From NCBI GenBank assembly GCA_900239685.1, contig OENT01000001.1, forward strand, positions 124,001 through 188,000: a DNA stretch of 64,000 bases. The letters are read 5' to 3'. Under the pieces are notes generated by a model, which was not told where the DNA came from, searched no databases, and saw only the letters and a list, made by a program, of their open reading frames with translations. Below, piece by piece: positions 1 through 10,159 of this stretch. This stretch comes from Rotaria macrura. Its lineage: Eukaryota; Rotifera; Eurotatoria; Philodinida; Philodinidae. The stretch's first letter is position 1, and each line of letters starts with the position of its first letter. A program made the translations under genes and the position numbers.

Positions 1-1689
1 ATTAGAATCAAATAGATGTGTGAATATAATTCTAAACAAACAACACTGAATATAGTCAATGATTAACGATTTTGAGTCATTGAAAAAGAAGACATCAAGA
101 TAGTTTTATTTTATTTTTGAAAGTATTTGACAAATAAGCTAGTTGGGAAACTATGATCTTCTTGAATACTTTCAAAATAGATTTGTTTCGATTATTCTTA
201 ACATATGTTTCAAGTTGAGGGAAAGCAGATCAAAATTAAAAACATGTTCCGAGTGACGCTTAGCTGAATGTAATGAAAGTAAAGGTGAATGACTATTTGG
301 TAAAACCAGTTAGAATTCTAGAGAGTTGTACCAGTTTTGATGTATCTTTAATCATAAGGTTCTAAAAAAATTAAATATTATTCACCAGTAAGCATTATAA
401 ACAAGAAGGATAGTCAAATAGTGTTTTTTTGACATAGTACATCAATCAAAACATATGAAACTCTGAAGACTTTCTCTTTTGATAATTGCACTCTGAGATT
501 CATCACCTGTTGTCGTTATTGAATTACTCAGATAGCACGGATTTCTCCGGCATTCTGGCATGGATACTCGTTCGGATGCAATAGAATATATGTCATAATG
601 ATATAGGTAGTTCATAGGATGTGCTAAATTCGAAAAACAGATGAAATAACTAGTGGCTTTAGATACAATCTTATTGAAATTATATACTCTGATGAGTAAT
701 CTACTTTGAGAAATATGAGTGCTGATGATTTATATGGAGTCTATGAATGTAAATAAGTCTTTTGCATTCATTATCGAACATTTTATGAACTCTTATAGTA
801 TTATATGAAGTGACTGAAAAACGTTCGTCTCCTAAATTTTCACGCATGAGAGAAGCCATCCACACGATTGATTACTTTTTGAGTCACTAGAGTATGCATC
901 GAATAGGAAGTCAAATGAGTTGTGATCATTCTCAACAAAAACAAGAACTGATACCTTCTATTTTAATTTTATTTTGTTGTTATAGTAGAAGTGTAATTGT
1001 TGAGTACTATTGAAAATGCATATTTTTTTTTTCGACTCAGAATTATGACAAAAACAAATTCCATCTAAAATAAGATATAGAAACAAACATCAACGACAAT
1101 AATGCTTTCATCACATATTTCACACATCTTCAATATAAATATTGCGTGATTCAATCATGGTTATAGAATGTCTTTTATATACACTCATATAAACCAACAG
1201 ATTTCAAGTTCTTATTTTTCAGTAGAGTAGCAAAGCAAAACAACTAATTGTTTCTTTATTCAACATATCAAATCGTAATTCGGAAATGTATTTTTCTGTT
1301 TCTCGTGAATTTGGATCACAATATTGATTGGTGAAGGTATTATAAGCTTGTAGTATTTCTGTAGTTATAAACGATGTAGACAGACGTCATTTGAAGGTAT
1401 TCTAGTGCATATAAATCTACATAATGCAAATAATCTCTATTCACAAGCGATTAATCAATTGGAAGACTTCACTCGCCAGAAAACTTTGTCGTGCGTCTAT
1501 TTACCTAAAGGCGATTTAAAACATTTATGAATTCTTCTTATATCCCAATGGATTCTCATCATTAATCGTGTGTTTGGTGTAATTTCCTACGATGACACAA
1601 TATATTCTCTTGAACCCAAGAGATGATTTTCGATTCAAATCACATTGAACAATTCGTACGAATCATTTCGTTAATTTGTTTTTGTTTAG
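1..1689. other. Gene-poor left edge, probably intron of the phosphotransferase gene
   Basis: No open frame longer than about 60 codons and no recognisable protein motif was found on either strand. Because the exon at 1690 begins with a good acceptor and has no start codon, this stretch is probably (inference) intron of that gene, with earlier exons outside the window. AT-rich, no clear repeats. Confidence 0.4.
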
Positions 1690-1815
1690 ATTTATAACCT
1701 ATTCGATTTGCTTCGATACAACGTAAAAGTATGTCAAGAGCTATGTGATGCCTTAGATATATACTGCTTTCGTATCGAACCACCAACGATTACGATACCT
1801 GATCGTGTCCATTAA
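1690..1815 (+). CDS. Choline/ethanolamine phosphotransferase, C-terminal exon (partial)
   Basis: A 41-codon terminal exon follows the acceptor TTGTTTTTGTTTAG and ends in TAA at 1813-1815. The peptide starts IYNLFDLLRYNVKVCQELCD and continues with DIYCFRIEPP. This matches the pattern at the extreme C-terminus of CEPT1/CHPT1-type CDP-alcohol phosphotransferases: an FDL-I/L-RY helix, then VC..(x) and a short FRI tail. Those integral ER/Golgi membrane enzymes transfer phosphocholine or phosphoethanolamine from the CDP-alcohol to diacylglycerol, the last step of the Kennedy pathway. The catalytic CDP-alcohol motif is not in the window, so enzyme activity and substrate cannot be judged. The stop codon lies 257 bp before the NDE1-like start. 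Family assignment rests on about 40 residues. An orphan exon or gene fragment is an alternative. Confidence 0.6.
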   Translation: MYNLFDLLRYNVKVCQELCDALDIYCFRIEPPTITIPDRVH

Positions 1816-1981
1816 CAATATCAAAACCTTTTCTGTTCGTTCTTTCTTTTCTTTGTATCTTCAATTGTTGCATTTGCTCTATCTATGATGGCTTTCAAAC
1901 GTTTCCTTTCTTCTTGTATGATTTGACTTATTGTTATATCATTAGAGATATTATTCTCATGTACAACTGATGATTCTATTT

Positions 1982-1999
1982 GTCTTTTTCTCTATCTAG
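1982..1999 (+). promoter_or_regulatory. Candidate splice acceptor before the NDE1-like start
   Basis: A pyrimidine-rich run ending in CTAG at 1999 lies 73 nt before the ATG at 2073, and no donor-bearing coding exon was seen for it. It could be the acceptor of a 5' UTR intron or of spliced-leader trans-splicing. Confidence 0.3.
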
Positions 2000-2072
2000 C
2001 AGAAATCAGACATATACATTGCTACGTATTTTTACTATTCAAATATAATTTAAGATACTAATTTATATTTCA

Positions 2073-3759
2073 ATGTCAAACGATAACGAACCAACAACGT
2101 TTAAAGAAGTCTATGATCGCTATATTGAATATCGTACACGTTTCGAATGTCTGGAAAGTGAATTTGATGAATATCAGCAATCTTCATTAAATTATGAACA
2201 AGAATTAGAAATACAATTGGAACAGTTAGGAAGTCAAAAACTTCGTTTACAACAAGATCTATTTGTTGAACGCACACAAAATGAACAATATAGAGAACGA
2301 AGTGAAAAAACAATAAAAGAATTAGATAAGCGTTCGGATCAAATTCAAGAAGAATTAAATTCATGTAAAAATCTAAATGAAAAACTAACACATTATATAC
2401 GTGAATTAGAACAAAACAATGATGATCTTGAACGACGTATGACAAAATTTAGTTGGCTCTATTTTCTTTCTATCTATCTAATTTGCTTTCATCACAGGCA
2501 ATAGAACATTACTTGATAGCTTATCAACATTCGAAAAACAGATGAATCATGCATTAGAACAAAATGCTTTACTAGAAAATGAACTTGATGAAAAACAACA
2601 GGTTTTCAACAAACAAAAAGAAGCAATGAACACACAATTCGATTGCATTGATTTTTTTCCTCTTTTTTTCTTCAGTTAACGGAAACCGTTCAACGATTGC
2701 GTGATGAAACACGAGATTTACGTGAAGAACTTAATTTATTACATAAAACACATAAGGAAACATTGATTCATTCCACGGAAACACCTATTGTCAATAGTGA
2801 TAGAATGAAAAGTATTCTATCTGAAGCAGCAGCAGCAGCAGCAACAACAACAACAACAACAACAAGTAGTACAACAGCACGTGACTCTCATAATCGGCAA
2901 GGTAAGCTGCTAGTAGCATTTTCAAACTCATGGATTGTTTGATAACATAGAAAATCATTCATTTATAAAAAAAATAATTAATCTTTCCGATAACATGACA
3001 GTAAAGTAGTTCCATTGTAGTATGTATTAAAAGCAAACGACGGAAGAGTTAAGGTTCTTTCACAAGAAATATCTTCATACACTAGATTAAATCGCTAATC
3101 GAGCAAACTAGAAGTATAAATCGTTAATCCCGACTGTTTTCTAAAATTATGTTGCAATCAAAAAAACAAAAATCTCATGCAAATAGTGAACGTTATCTTT
3201 CATATCTCTAAATGTCAAATACCATTATATTTCTGTGTTCAATAGTATTTGAGTATGAAATGGAAATGAGAAATTCTTTATGGACCGTTAAAAGTCATTC
3301 GAAATTCATAACTGGTAAAAGCAAATAACTTAATTCATCGTCGGGAGTCCTTATCATCTTAATGAAATGAGATAATTTTAATTTTTAGATTTATTAAAAG
3401 ATGACCTAAAGTCTTCGTCGCCTGCAAATGATCAAAAGTCTAATGTCTCTACTGCAAAGCATCCGATATTGTCAACAACGACAGATTCGAATCGATTTTT
3501 ACCTACTTCAACAGATCCACAATTCATAAATGGAAATGATTTCCATCAACCATTGTCGAATTCAACTCGATTGGAATCCTTAAAGTTAATTAATGAAGCA
3601 TTTCGACGTTTTACGACACTTGAATCAACACTTTTAGCACAACGTAAACAATCTCAGATGACAACGTCAATATATTCTACTCGTTCACGATTTAATTCAA
3701 CGGCAAACACCAATCATAGTATGAATAATGAAGCGATTATAACTCAAGCACAATCATAA
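2073..3759 (+). CDS. NDE1-like: NDE1/NDEL1-like (NUDE family) coiled-coil dynein regulator
   Basis: Four exons, 2073-2451, 2498-2601, 2676-2901 and 3389-3759, give 359 residues, close to the 330-350 of vertebrate NDE1/NDEL1. Residues 1 to about 190 form a long coiled coil containing the family signature LTHYIRELEQNNDDLERR, then ALEQNALLENELDEK and ETVQRLRDETRDLREEL. These align without gaps across two splice junctions. A low-complexity Ala/Thr run (codons GCA then ACA, 2825-2864) follows. The last exon carries RLESLKLINEAFRRFTTLES, matching the C-terminal helix of NUDE proteins. In other animals NDE1 and NDEL1 tether LIS1 to cytoplasmic dynein at centrosomes, kinetochores and microtubule plus ends. 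Introns are 46, 74 and 487 bp. ATG 2073 is the first in frame, with no longer N-terminus visible. One gene is present, so it may serve both vertebrate paralogue roles (inference). Confidence 0.9.
2825..2864 (+). repeat. Coding trinucleotide tract, (GCA)n then (ACA)n
   Basis: Six GCA codons pass directly into a run of ACA codons inside exon 3 of the NDE1-like gene, encoding poly-Ala then poly-Thr. Likely length-variable. Confidence 0.85.
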
Positions 3760-4464
3760 GACTAGCGTTTTGTTTTATTCCTCAGATATATTAATTTATG
3801 AACATATACATGTATCTATTTAGTTTACTTATAAAAATTTACATGTTACAACTGTTTTAATTAAATAATAAGGATTATGAAAAGATTTTTTTTTATGTGA
3901 ATATTTTAGACGAAAATAATCTATAAAATTACTTATAAGGTGTGAAAGAAAAATTAAATAAATAAAAATTATTATAGTAAATAAGCTTGATAAATATAAT
4001 ATTAATATACGTAGGCAGTATTTTTTTCTTTCATGACGATTGCTGGATAATATCTCAGTTTTCTTCTCAGATATTTTATAATCAATATAATGAAATATAC
4101 GAGTGCGTGCCATGTCAAATGAAGATGAAAGAGTAGAGTTATTGATTTAATGAAAATTTTTGACAAGATCTATCGTCGTACAGCGTCATCTATCAGGAAT
4201 ATAAAAGTATAAATTTAAAAATTTCAATTAATTATAAATTGAATTTCGATGAAAATGTAAATCAAAATTTATGTAAATCATGTTTCGTCGAGTCGAGCGC
4301 TACATTCATTGTCATAAGCATTCTAGAGCATAGCGACAGAAAATTTATCTGTTCTGCATAGTTTTTTTCTCCTTTGATACCAAAGTATTTAGTTTCTGAA
4401 TAGATAAGAAAAAAAGAAGAAGAAAAAATAGAATAAAGGATTTGACATTTCGAAAAAGAAAACG

Positions 4465-6007
4465 ATGCCCTCAACGGGCGGTGTTGTCGATTCAGCAGTC
4501 GTATCGATGAAACCAAGTGATTTAAATTCAACATCTCGACAGCCTGCAGCAGGAATAACAACAGCAACTACCACTGTTGCTGACGATGGAGAAATTTTCA
4601 AAGTAGATCTATGTTCGAGATAAACTCAAATACATCATATTAACATTGATGTGCTTCGATTACTTTTAGGTGCTGCATGATTGTATGAAAGACGTAGGAA
4701 AATTTAGACAATATATTTATTATATCGGTACGTCATGTGATACAAATAAACTGCGGAATAAAATCCAGAAACTGAAAGAACGAATTCATCGTAGTTTCTA
4801 TCATCAACGAGAACTTGTACGAAGAGCTGCAGCAACAGCAACAACTTCGTAAGTAAAATAACTGAAAACACTTGAAGAACATAGACAAAATCCTAGATAT
4901 CAATAATTATTTTTAAACAAAGTATAGTATCTATGAATAGATTTTATATTTCTTGTGTTTTTCTAGAGCAAAAAGAGAATTAGCAATGAATCGTTTTGAA
5001 AAATGTTTGTGTTTTACACTGGCTTCTCTTAATTATTATGAAAATTTACTTCATAAGTTCTCAATTCTTCTTGTATATTTCCCTATTGCTACTGGAGGTA
5101 AACATGTTCATTTTCACGTTTTCCTTCAAATACGTATGTTTTTTTGTTCATTTCAAGATCGTACAAATGTTGTAAATTTGGGATTTGAAGATTCAACTAT
5201 AAACGCCGATGAAGTTTCCTACGAAAATCATGAAGCTGAAGAGAATGAAACAAATAGATACATTGAATTATTAAAGTAGACAAAAATAGAAAATTATTTT
5301 ATTTCAAATTATTATTTTTTCTCGTCTTTTGTTTACATTTTAGTCAAATTCAAGTTGTTCAATTACTTCGAGATGAAATCGAAAAAATAGATGTCTACGA
5401 ATTAAGAAGTCAAGCTACTTCGTATTCAAAAGAATTCGGTTTCTATTAAACGTTTTTAGCTATTACTCTGTGAATGTTCATTTAATTTTGTTTTGTTCTT
5501 TAAGTTGAAAACATGCATAAATATACAAATGAAATTACAGTTGACAACAATTCTCAACCATACCATGAAAATCGTTATACGATTCGTGATTACTTCGGTG
5601 AAGAATCTTTTACATCCGTATGTTATTTGTCCTGTTGTAGTTATTGTTCGTTGTTTCGATGTTGTTGCATGTAGATTGAATGAATGATGATACGCTTGTG
5701 CTTTTGATATTTTTGTATCCTTGTGCAAAAGATGAAATGCAAAGCAAAATAGCGAAGAAAACAAAAAAGGTATTCGTATTGTTATCGTGTATTTCTTTAT
5801 ATGCATCAAGATTATATGTTTTCCTCTCATATATTGCAATTCATCAATACACATCTTTTTTTAATTTAGGCTGGGAGATGTTATCAACAGTGCAATAGAC
5901 GTAAATTTCTTTGTACATTAACCATTGTTTTATTAATTTTGGTTATCGTGGCCGTTATTGTCACTGTTATTGTGACTACTAATAAAGCATCTACTGGTGG
6001 TCAATAA
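4465..6007 (+). CDS. Tail-anchored membrane protein, possibly syntaxin-like
   Basis: Eight small exons chain in phase: 4465-4602, 4670-4848, 4967-5097, 5158-5275, 5344-5438, 5505-5597, 5732-5769 and 5870-6007. Together they give 309 residues. Exon 2 encodes a helical stretch with YYIGTSCDTNKLRNKIQKLK, which resembles the N-terminal helical domain of endosomal syntaxins (STX7/12 type: LG(T)xxD(T)xxLR). The last exon encodes basic RCYQQCNRRK, then a single hydrophobic span of about 23 residues (FLCTLTIVLLILVIVAVIVT), and ends NKASTGGQ, the layout of a C-terminally anchored SNARE. A convincing SNARE core heptad with its central glutamine was not found. Exons 5-7 are the weakest part and may be mis-modelled. 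Alternative: an unrelated tail-anchored protein. Its stop lies 262 bp before the DPF start. Confidence 0.5.
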
Positions 6008-6247
6008 GAATTCTTACGGTCAGATCAATGTTCATATGCCGCCCACCTTAAAAAAAAAGAAACGAATCGATGAATTTTTTGACTGATGCACGCGTTTTTT
6101 TTCTGTGCTCTAGCTATTTTTTAATGTATATTTACATATATACATATATGTGCATCCCGTCCAGTGTTTTACGAATTGTTTAGTTCGATTTTGAATTTCT
6201 TTCAACTTTGCTTGCTTGCTTTGTATGCATATATACTGCTAATTGAT

Positions 6248-6261
6248 GTTATGTATTTCAG
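6248..6261 (+). promoter_or_regulatory. Candidate splice acceptor 8 nt before the DPF start
   Basis: The run TATGTATTTCAG ends at 6261, 8 nt before ATG 6270 and about 250 bp after the previous stop codon. The short leader and short intergenic gap would suit spliced-leader trans-splicing. A 5' UTR intron is the alternative. If used, it removes the upstream in-frame ATG at 6246. Confidence 0.3.
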
Positions 6262-6269
6262 ATTTAATA

Positions 6270-9200
6270 ATGATAGCATCATCAACATCTCCTATTATTA
6301 TTCCAGTTTCATCTATTCTTCGAGTTCTTGGAAGAAATTATGATGAATCGACTGTATTAGCATCAAAATATAATCAAGTAATTGCCTTGTTTTTTACTGT
6401 TTTCTCTTTTTGTGGTCTAGTGAATGAAGTAAAAAAGAAAAGATGCTATTGAACTTCGCGTGTTGTTCAATCTGATAAATTTTGGTTTTTGATCTATTTT
6501 ACAGCGTATAGAGTCTTTGAAGTGATAATCTCAGACGATTTAACATATAATAGTATAAATAAATACATATAAACAGGTCGACAACGATTTCTCTTTGTTT
6601 TTGACTGATTGCTTCGCTAGAAAAAATATTTCGACGATACTCAGATGAAGAGCAACACGAAAAACTTGTATTGATTTTCAGTTGCTTATATACTTTTCAC
6701 TGTCTATGGTCTTGACTCGACTCAAGGACTTTTTTGTGTTCTGTAAGATACTTTATTTCCTGTATTATGTATTCGTTGAGTCTTATAGGACGCAAACAAA
6801 TAGACCTACTATATGATAATTCGTAGAAAATAAAGCATATCCCAGACAACATATGTGACCTCGAGGGATACGAAAATAAACACAATATAGACAATGAGTT
6901 TATCGCAGATAGAAATAGTTTGTCGAGTGATTTTCATTCTATTTTTTACTATTCTGTCTGTAAATTAATACTAATATTTAAAAAAAAAAACTATCGATCG
7001 ATGTTTGGTGCTGTTGAAGGTCATTACTATTCTTAATTGCATTAAGATGTCTTATATCGTTTATTACATATCTGACAAAATCTTTCTTTTTTTTTCATAC
7101 AAATACTGACTACATTAGCAAAACATAAATATGATTAAAATAAATTCGTGTTCCTTCTTTTCCCTGTGGCTCACGCAACAAAAATAAAAGAGATATATTC
7201 AACAAATTTTATTTCCCTTTAGTCATTACTACGTGATCGTCGCTTTCGTCAATCAAGTATCATTGATAATCAAACTGGTATACAACAAATAAATTCTTCG
7301 CTTTATCATAAAATATCTAATCGTATGAGTACAAAACGTATAGATCAAGTGTGTGCATATCCTAGACGATCGTATCGTTATCATACAAGACATAATCCAT
7401 ATGTATTCGCACTGCCTATAGAGCAAAAAAAGACTAAAATTGATGTCGATGATAATAACGAATGCTTAACACATTATGAACAAAAATCTAATGAAAATAT
7501 ACATAATGAAATTAAACATGAGCCGATAATCGATATTCATGAAGATCAAGTTGTAATACCAAACGATAATATACAATTGATAAAAGCAACGAAACGACGA
7601 ATACTAACGAATCATAATTGTCATAATTGTAAACAAAAATTTAAAACTAAAAATCAACTAAACTTACATCTAGTTAAATGTCGAAATGAATCCGAACTAA
7701 AGTAATGTGAACCATAAAAAAAAACAGAAGAGAAATTCTTTCCAAATAGACTTAAAAATATAATTTTAGTGAACAGGCAACTCGTCGATATATTGCTAAA
7801 AGTGAATCATTATTGGTATCATTACTTAAGCAAGAAGCGATTACAGAAAAAAACCAGAGTATTATTCAATCAAACGGTGTACCATCAATTACAATGACAC
7901 AACTTTTTTCATCGACAAAACCAACCGATAATCTGCTTGATGTTGATACGAATAATATACAAATTAAACTGGAAAAAAATGATGTTGATTTTATTATAAA
8001 AGATTCGCAGAAGTTAAAAAAACCAACAAATAATATTCAGGTACTAATTATCTACGAAAACGATCTTCAAACTTGTTTCTGTTCGTTACATTTCTAAAAT
8101 GCATTCTTTCAATGGAAGCACTTAGTTAAGCAAAAGTCACAAATACTTGGAGTAATTGTGCATACAAAATTCTTGCTTTTTTTGTCTGTGCCCATCAAAC
8201 TTGTGATTCTTCACAAGTAAATCTAACTGTTAGCATAGTTGATTCTCTAGATGGATTTTCAAATATTTATTTTTGATTATACGTATACATATATATATAT
8301 ATCAAGAATATTAGAATAACAAAAGAGGACAGCAAAATGTTTCCGTATTAATGATTAGATTTTTGAAATATTTATCTGATGATAATCAATGATGATTTTT
8401 AATTTTCATAGTAATAATGTTAGAAAGAAAGATTTCGACAACCGAAATATAGAATATTTCAGAGATATAAAACTTAACAAGAATTTCTTCAATTTAGTGT
8501 TTTATGTTCGTAAGAAAAAAAAATGAATTAATGAATACTATCTTTGAAAAAATTAATTTTTTCAAGAAATACTTGATTTGAGAAAAGAAAGATATGGTTA
8601 GCTTAATAAGTGACTCTTGATTTAAATCGATCGATTGCACATCAAGAAGACTTTACATGATGAGATAATTAGTAAGAATCAATTTATTATAATGATCGAA
8701 TGATTGCATTCTCAAAAGTGCTATAACCTTTACGAATAGAATAGGTCACAACAAATAAACAAAATAAGTGAAAATAGGATGCGATAAATGATCGCTTGGA
8801 AGTCATCAACACAATTACTCGTAAGGCAACAATAATTAAAACCTTCAACTATCCAAGCTGACAAACATTCGGAACGCCGATTACGAGTCATCAACGAAAC
8901 ACGGTTTTTACGGAAAATTTTCAGTTTCGGAGCGTGAAAACGGATAAAAGCTCTAGTTCTGAGCGTTAAAATGCTAAATTATTCGACAACTTAAAAGCCG
9001 ATGCGTTAAAACCATCAGAATTAGAGTTTTTATCGGTTTTCACGTTCCGAAAGTGAAAATTCGGCGTAAAAACCGCGTTTCTTAAATTTTGTTCATGAGC
9101 GTTAATGACTCACGATTGGCGTTCCCGATTGAAAGTTTAAACGCTTTTTTCCCAATGTTTGTCTGCCTGAGTAATGATGAATTTCTTCTGAAAACAAAAC

Positions 9201-9890
9201 TAATTAGCTATGCGATCGAGTCTAATCAATGGGAACCAGTTGATTCATTATTGATAACAATAGCCTGAAGATAATTAAACAAACATTAAAGTATTCTAAT
9301 GGATAAATAGATAGCTGACATGGATCATTTTTATTCATTTCAAATTATTGCACGGCATACAATACGTAGAAAAAAAGAAAATTGCAATGAAAAGATAATT
9401 TTCTAGTTGAACAAGTAATAACAGTAAACCTTTTTCTGTTGTCACATTAATTATTAACGATTAATGATGAAATTAATTTCGCTCATGTCTTGTTTTAAGT
9501 CTCAAATAAAATCAATATCTACTGTAACTTGTACGAACTGTGGCGAAGGAAATATGTTTAATGATGAACTTGTTCGTTGCTCAACATGCGAAAAAAGCAT
9601 GCATGCATACAAATGTCTTGGCTTTGAAAATAATAAAATTTTAAAAACAATTAAAACATATTCATGGGAATGTGTTGAATGTAAAAAATGTATTCAGTGT
9701 GGAACAGTAGAACATGATGATGAATTACTTTTCTGTGACCATTGTGATCGGTAAAAATTTATGCAACATAATTATAGCGAATCATAGGAAGTTTTACTAA
9801 TTTCATTTTAGAGCTTATCATTTGGATTGTTTAAATCCTCCTTTAAGTGAACCACCACCCGGTGAATGGTTTTGTCAACTATGTGTATGA
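6270..9890 (+). CDS. DPF2-like: DPF/requiem (BAF45) homologue, double PHD finger
   Basis: Five exons (6270-6377, 7223-7701, 7770-8040, 9500-9750, 9812-9890) encode 395 residues; human DPF2 has about 391. The N-terminal requiem domain is clear: ILRVLGRNYDESTVLASKYN, SIIDNQTGIQQ and VCAYPRRSYRYHTRH match LGxxYY..CxxYNxRL, LDSQTGVAQ and YSYPARRWRKKRR. A lone zinc finger at about 169-189 (CHNCKQKF..LNLHLVKC) is C2HC rather than the usual C2H2. Residues 297-395 form two tandem PHD fingers: CTNCGEG...CVECKKC, then CGTVEHDDELLFCDHCDRAY...PPPGEWFCQLC. The protein ends right after the last zinc ligand. DPF proteins are subunits of the BAF (SWI/SNF) chromatin remodeller and read acylated histone H3. 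Introns 1 (845 bp) and 3 (1459 bp) are long for this window; intron 3 carries a palindromic element. The stop is 269 bp before the DRAM start. Confidence 0.92.
8858..9165. mobile_element. Imperfect palindrome, MITE-like, in DPF intron 3
   Basis: The left arm (about 8858-8985) and right arm (about 9000-9165) are inverted copies. GACAAACATTCGGAACGCC on the left faces GGCGTTCC...AATGTTTGTC on the right. AAACACGGTTTTTACGG faces CGTAAAAACCGCGTTTC. CGTGAAAACGGATAAAAGCTCT faces GAGTTTTTATCGGTTTTCACG. The arms differ by scattered substitutions and small indels. There is no open frame. The size and structure suit a non-autonomous DNA transposon derivative (MITE). No clear target-site duplication was found. 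Confidence 0.7.
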
Positions 9891-10105
9891 TTCAACAGAA
9901 GATTATACCCACCGTGATTTTAATTTGCTCAATTGAAAAATTAAGAAACAAAGCAAATAATTTATATTCTAAAATTATTTTTGTTGTTGTCGTTTGTTAG
10001 TGATGATAATGTGTGATATATTGTGTTTTTTATCCGGTTTGATTAGACAATTGTTTTGTTTCATTTTTGCTTTTGTTTCACTCAATTGTCAGATAGTGCT
10101 TCAAT

Positions 10106-10120
10106 TTTTATTGCTTTTAG
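10106..10120 (+). promoter_or_regulatory. Candidate splice acceptor before the DRAM start
   Basis: TTTTTATTGCTTTTAG ends at 10120, 39 nt before ATG 10160 and about 230 bp after the DPF stop codon. Same arrangement as at the other genes here; a trans-splice or 5' UTR intron acceptor are both possible. Confidence 0.3.
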
Positions 10121-10159
10121 ATTAATTCTTTGAAAAAAAAAGTAACAAAAAAATACAAA

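Noticed and set aside
1821-1990. Minus-strand open stretch of about 55 codons rich in Lys/Glu (IIQEERKRLKAIIDRANATI)
   Set aside because: No start codon; stop codons lie in every frame at the best acceptor, and any upstream exon would be antisense to the NDE1-like gene. Probably a by-product of T-rich sequence on the plus strand.
2101-2445. 114-codon minus-strand ORF
   Set aside because: Exact antisense shadow of NDE1-like exon 1, without a domain of its own.
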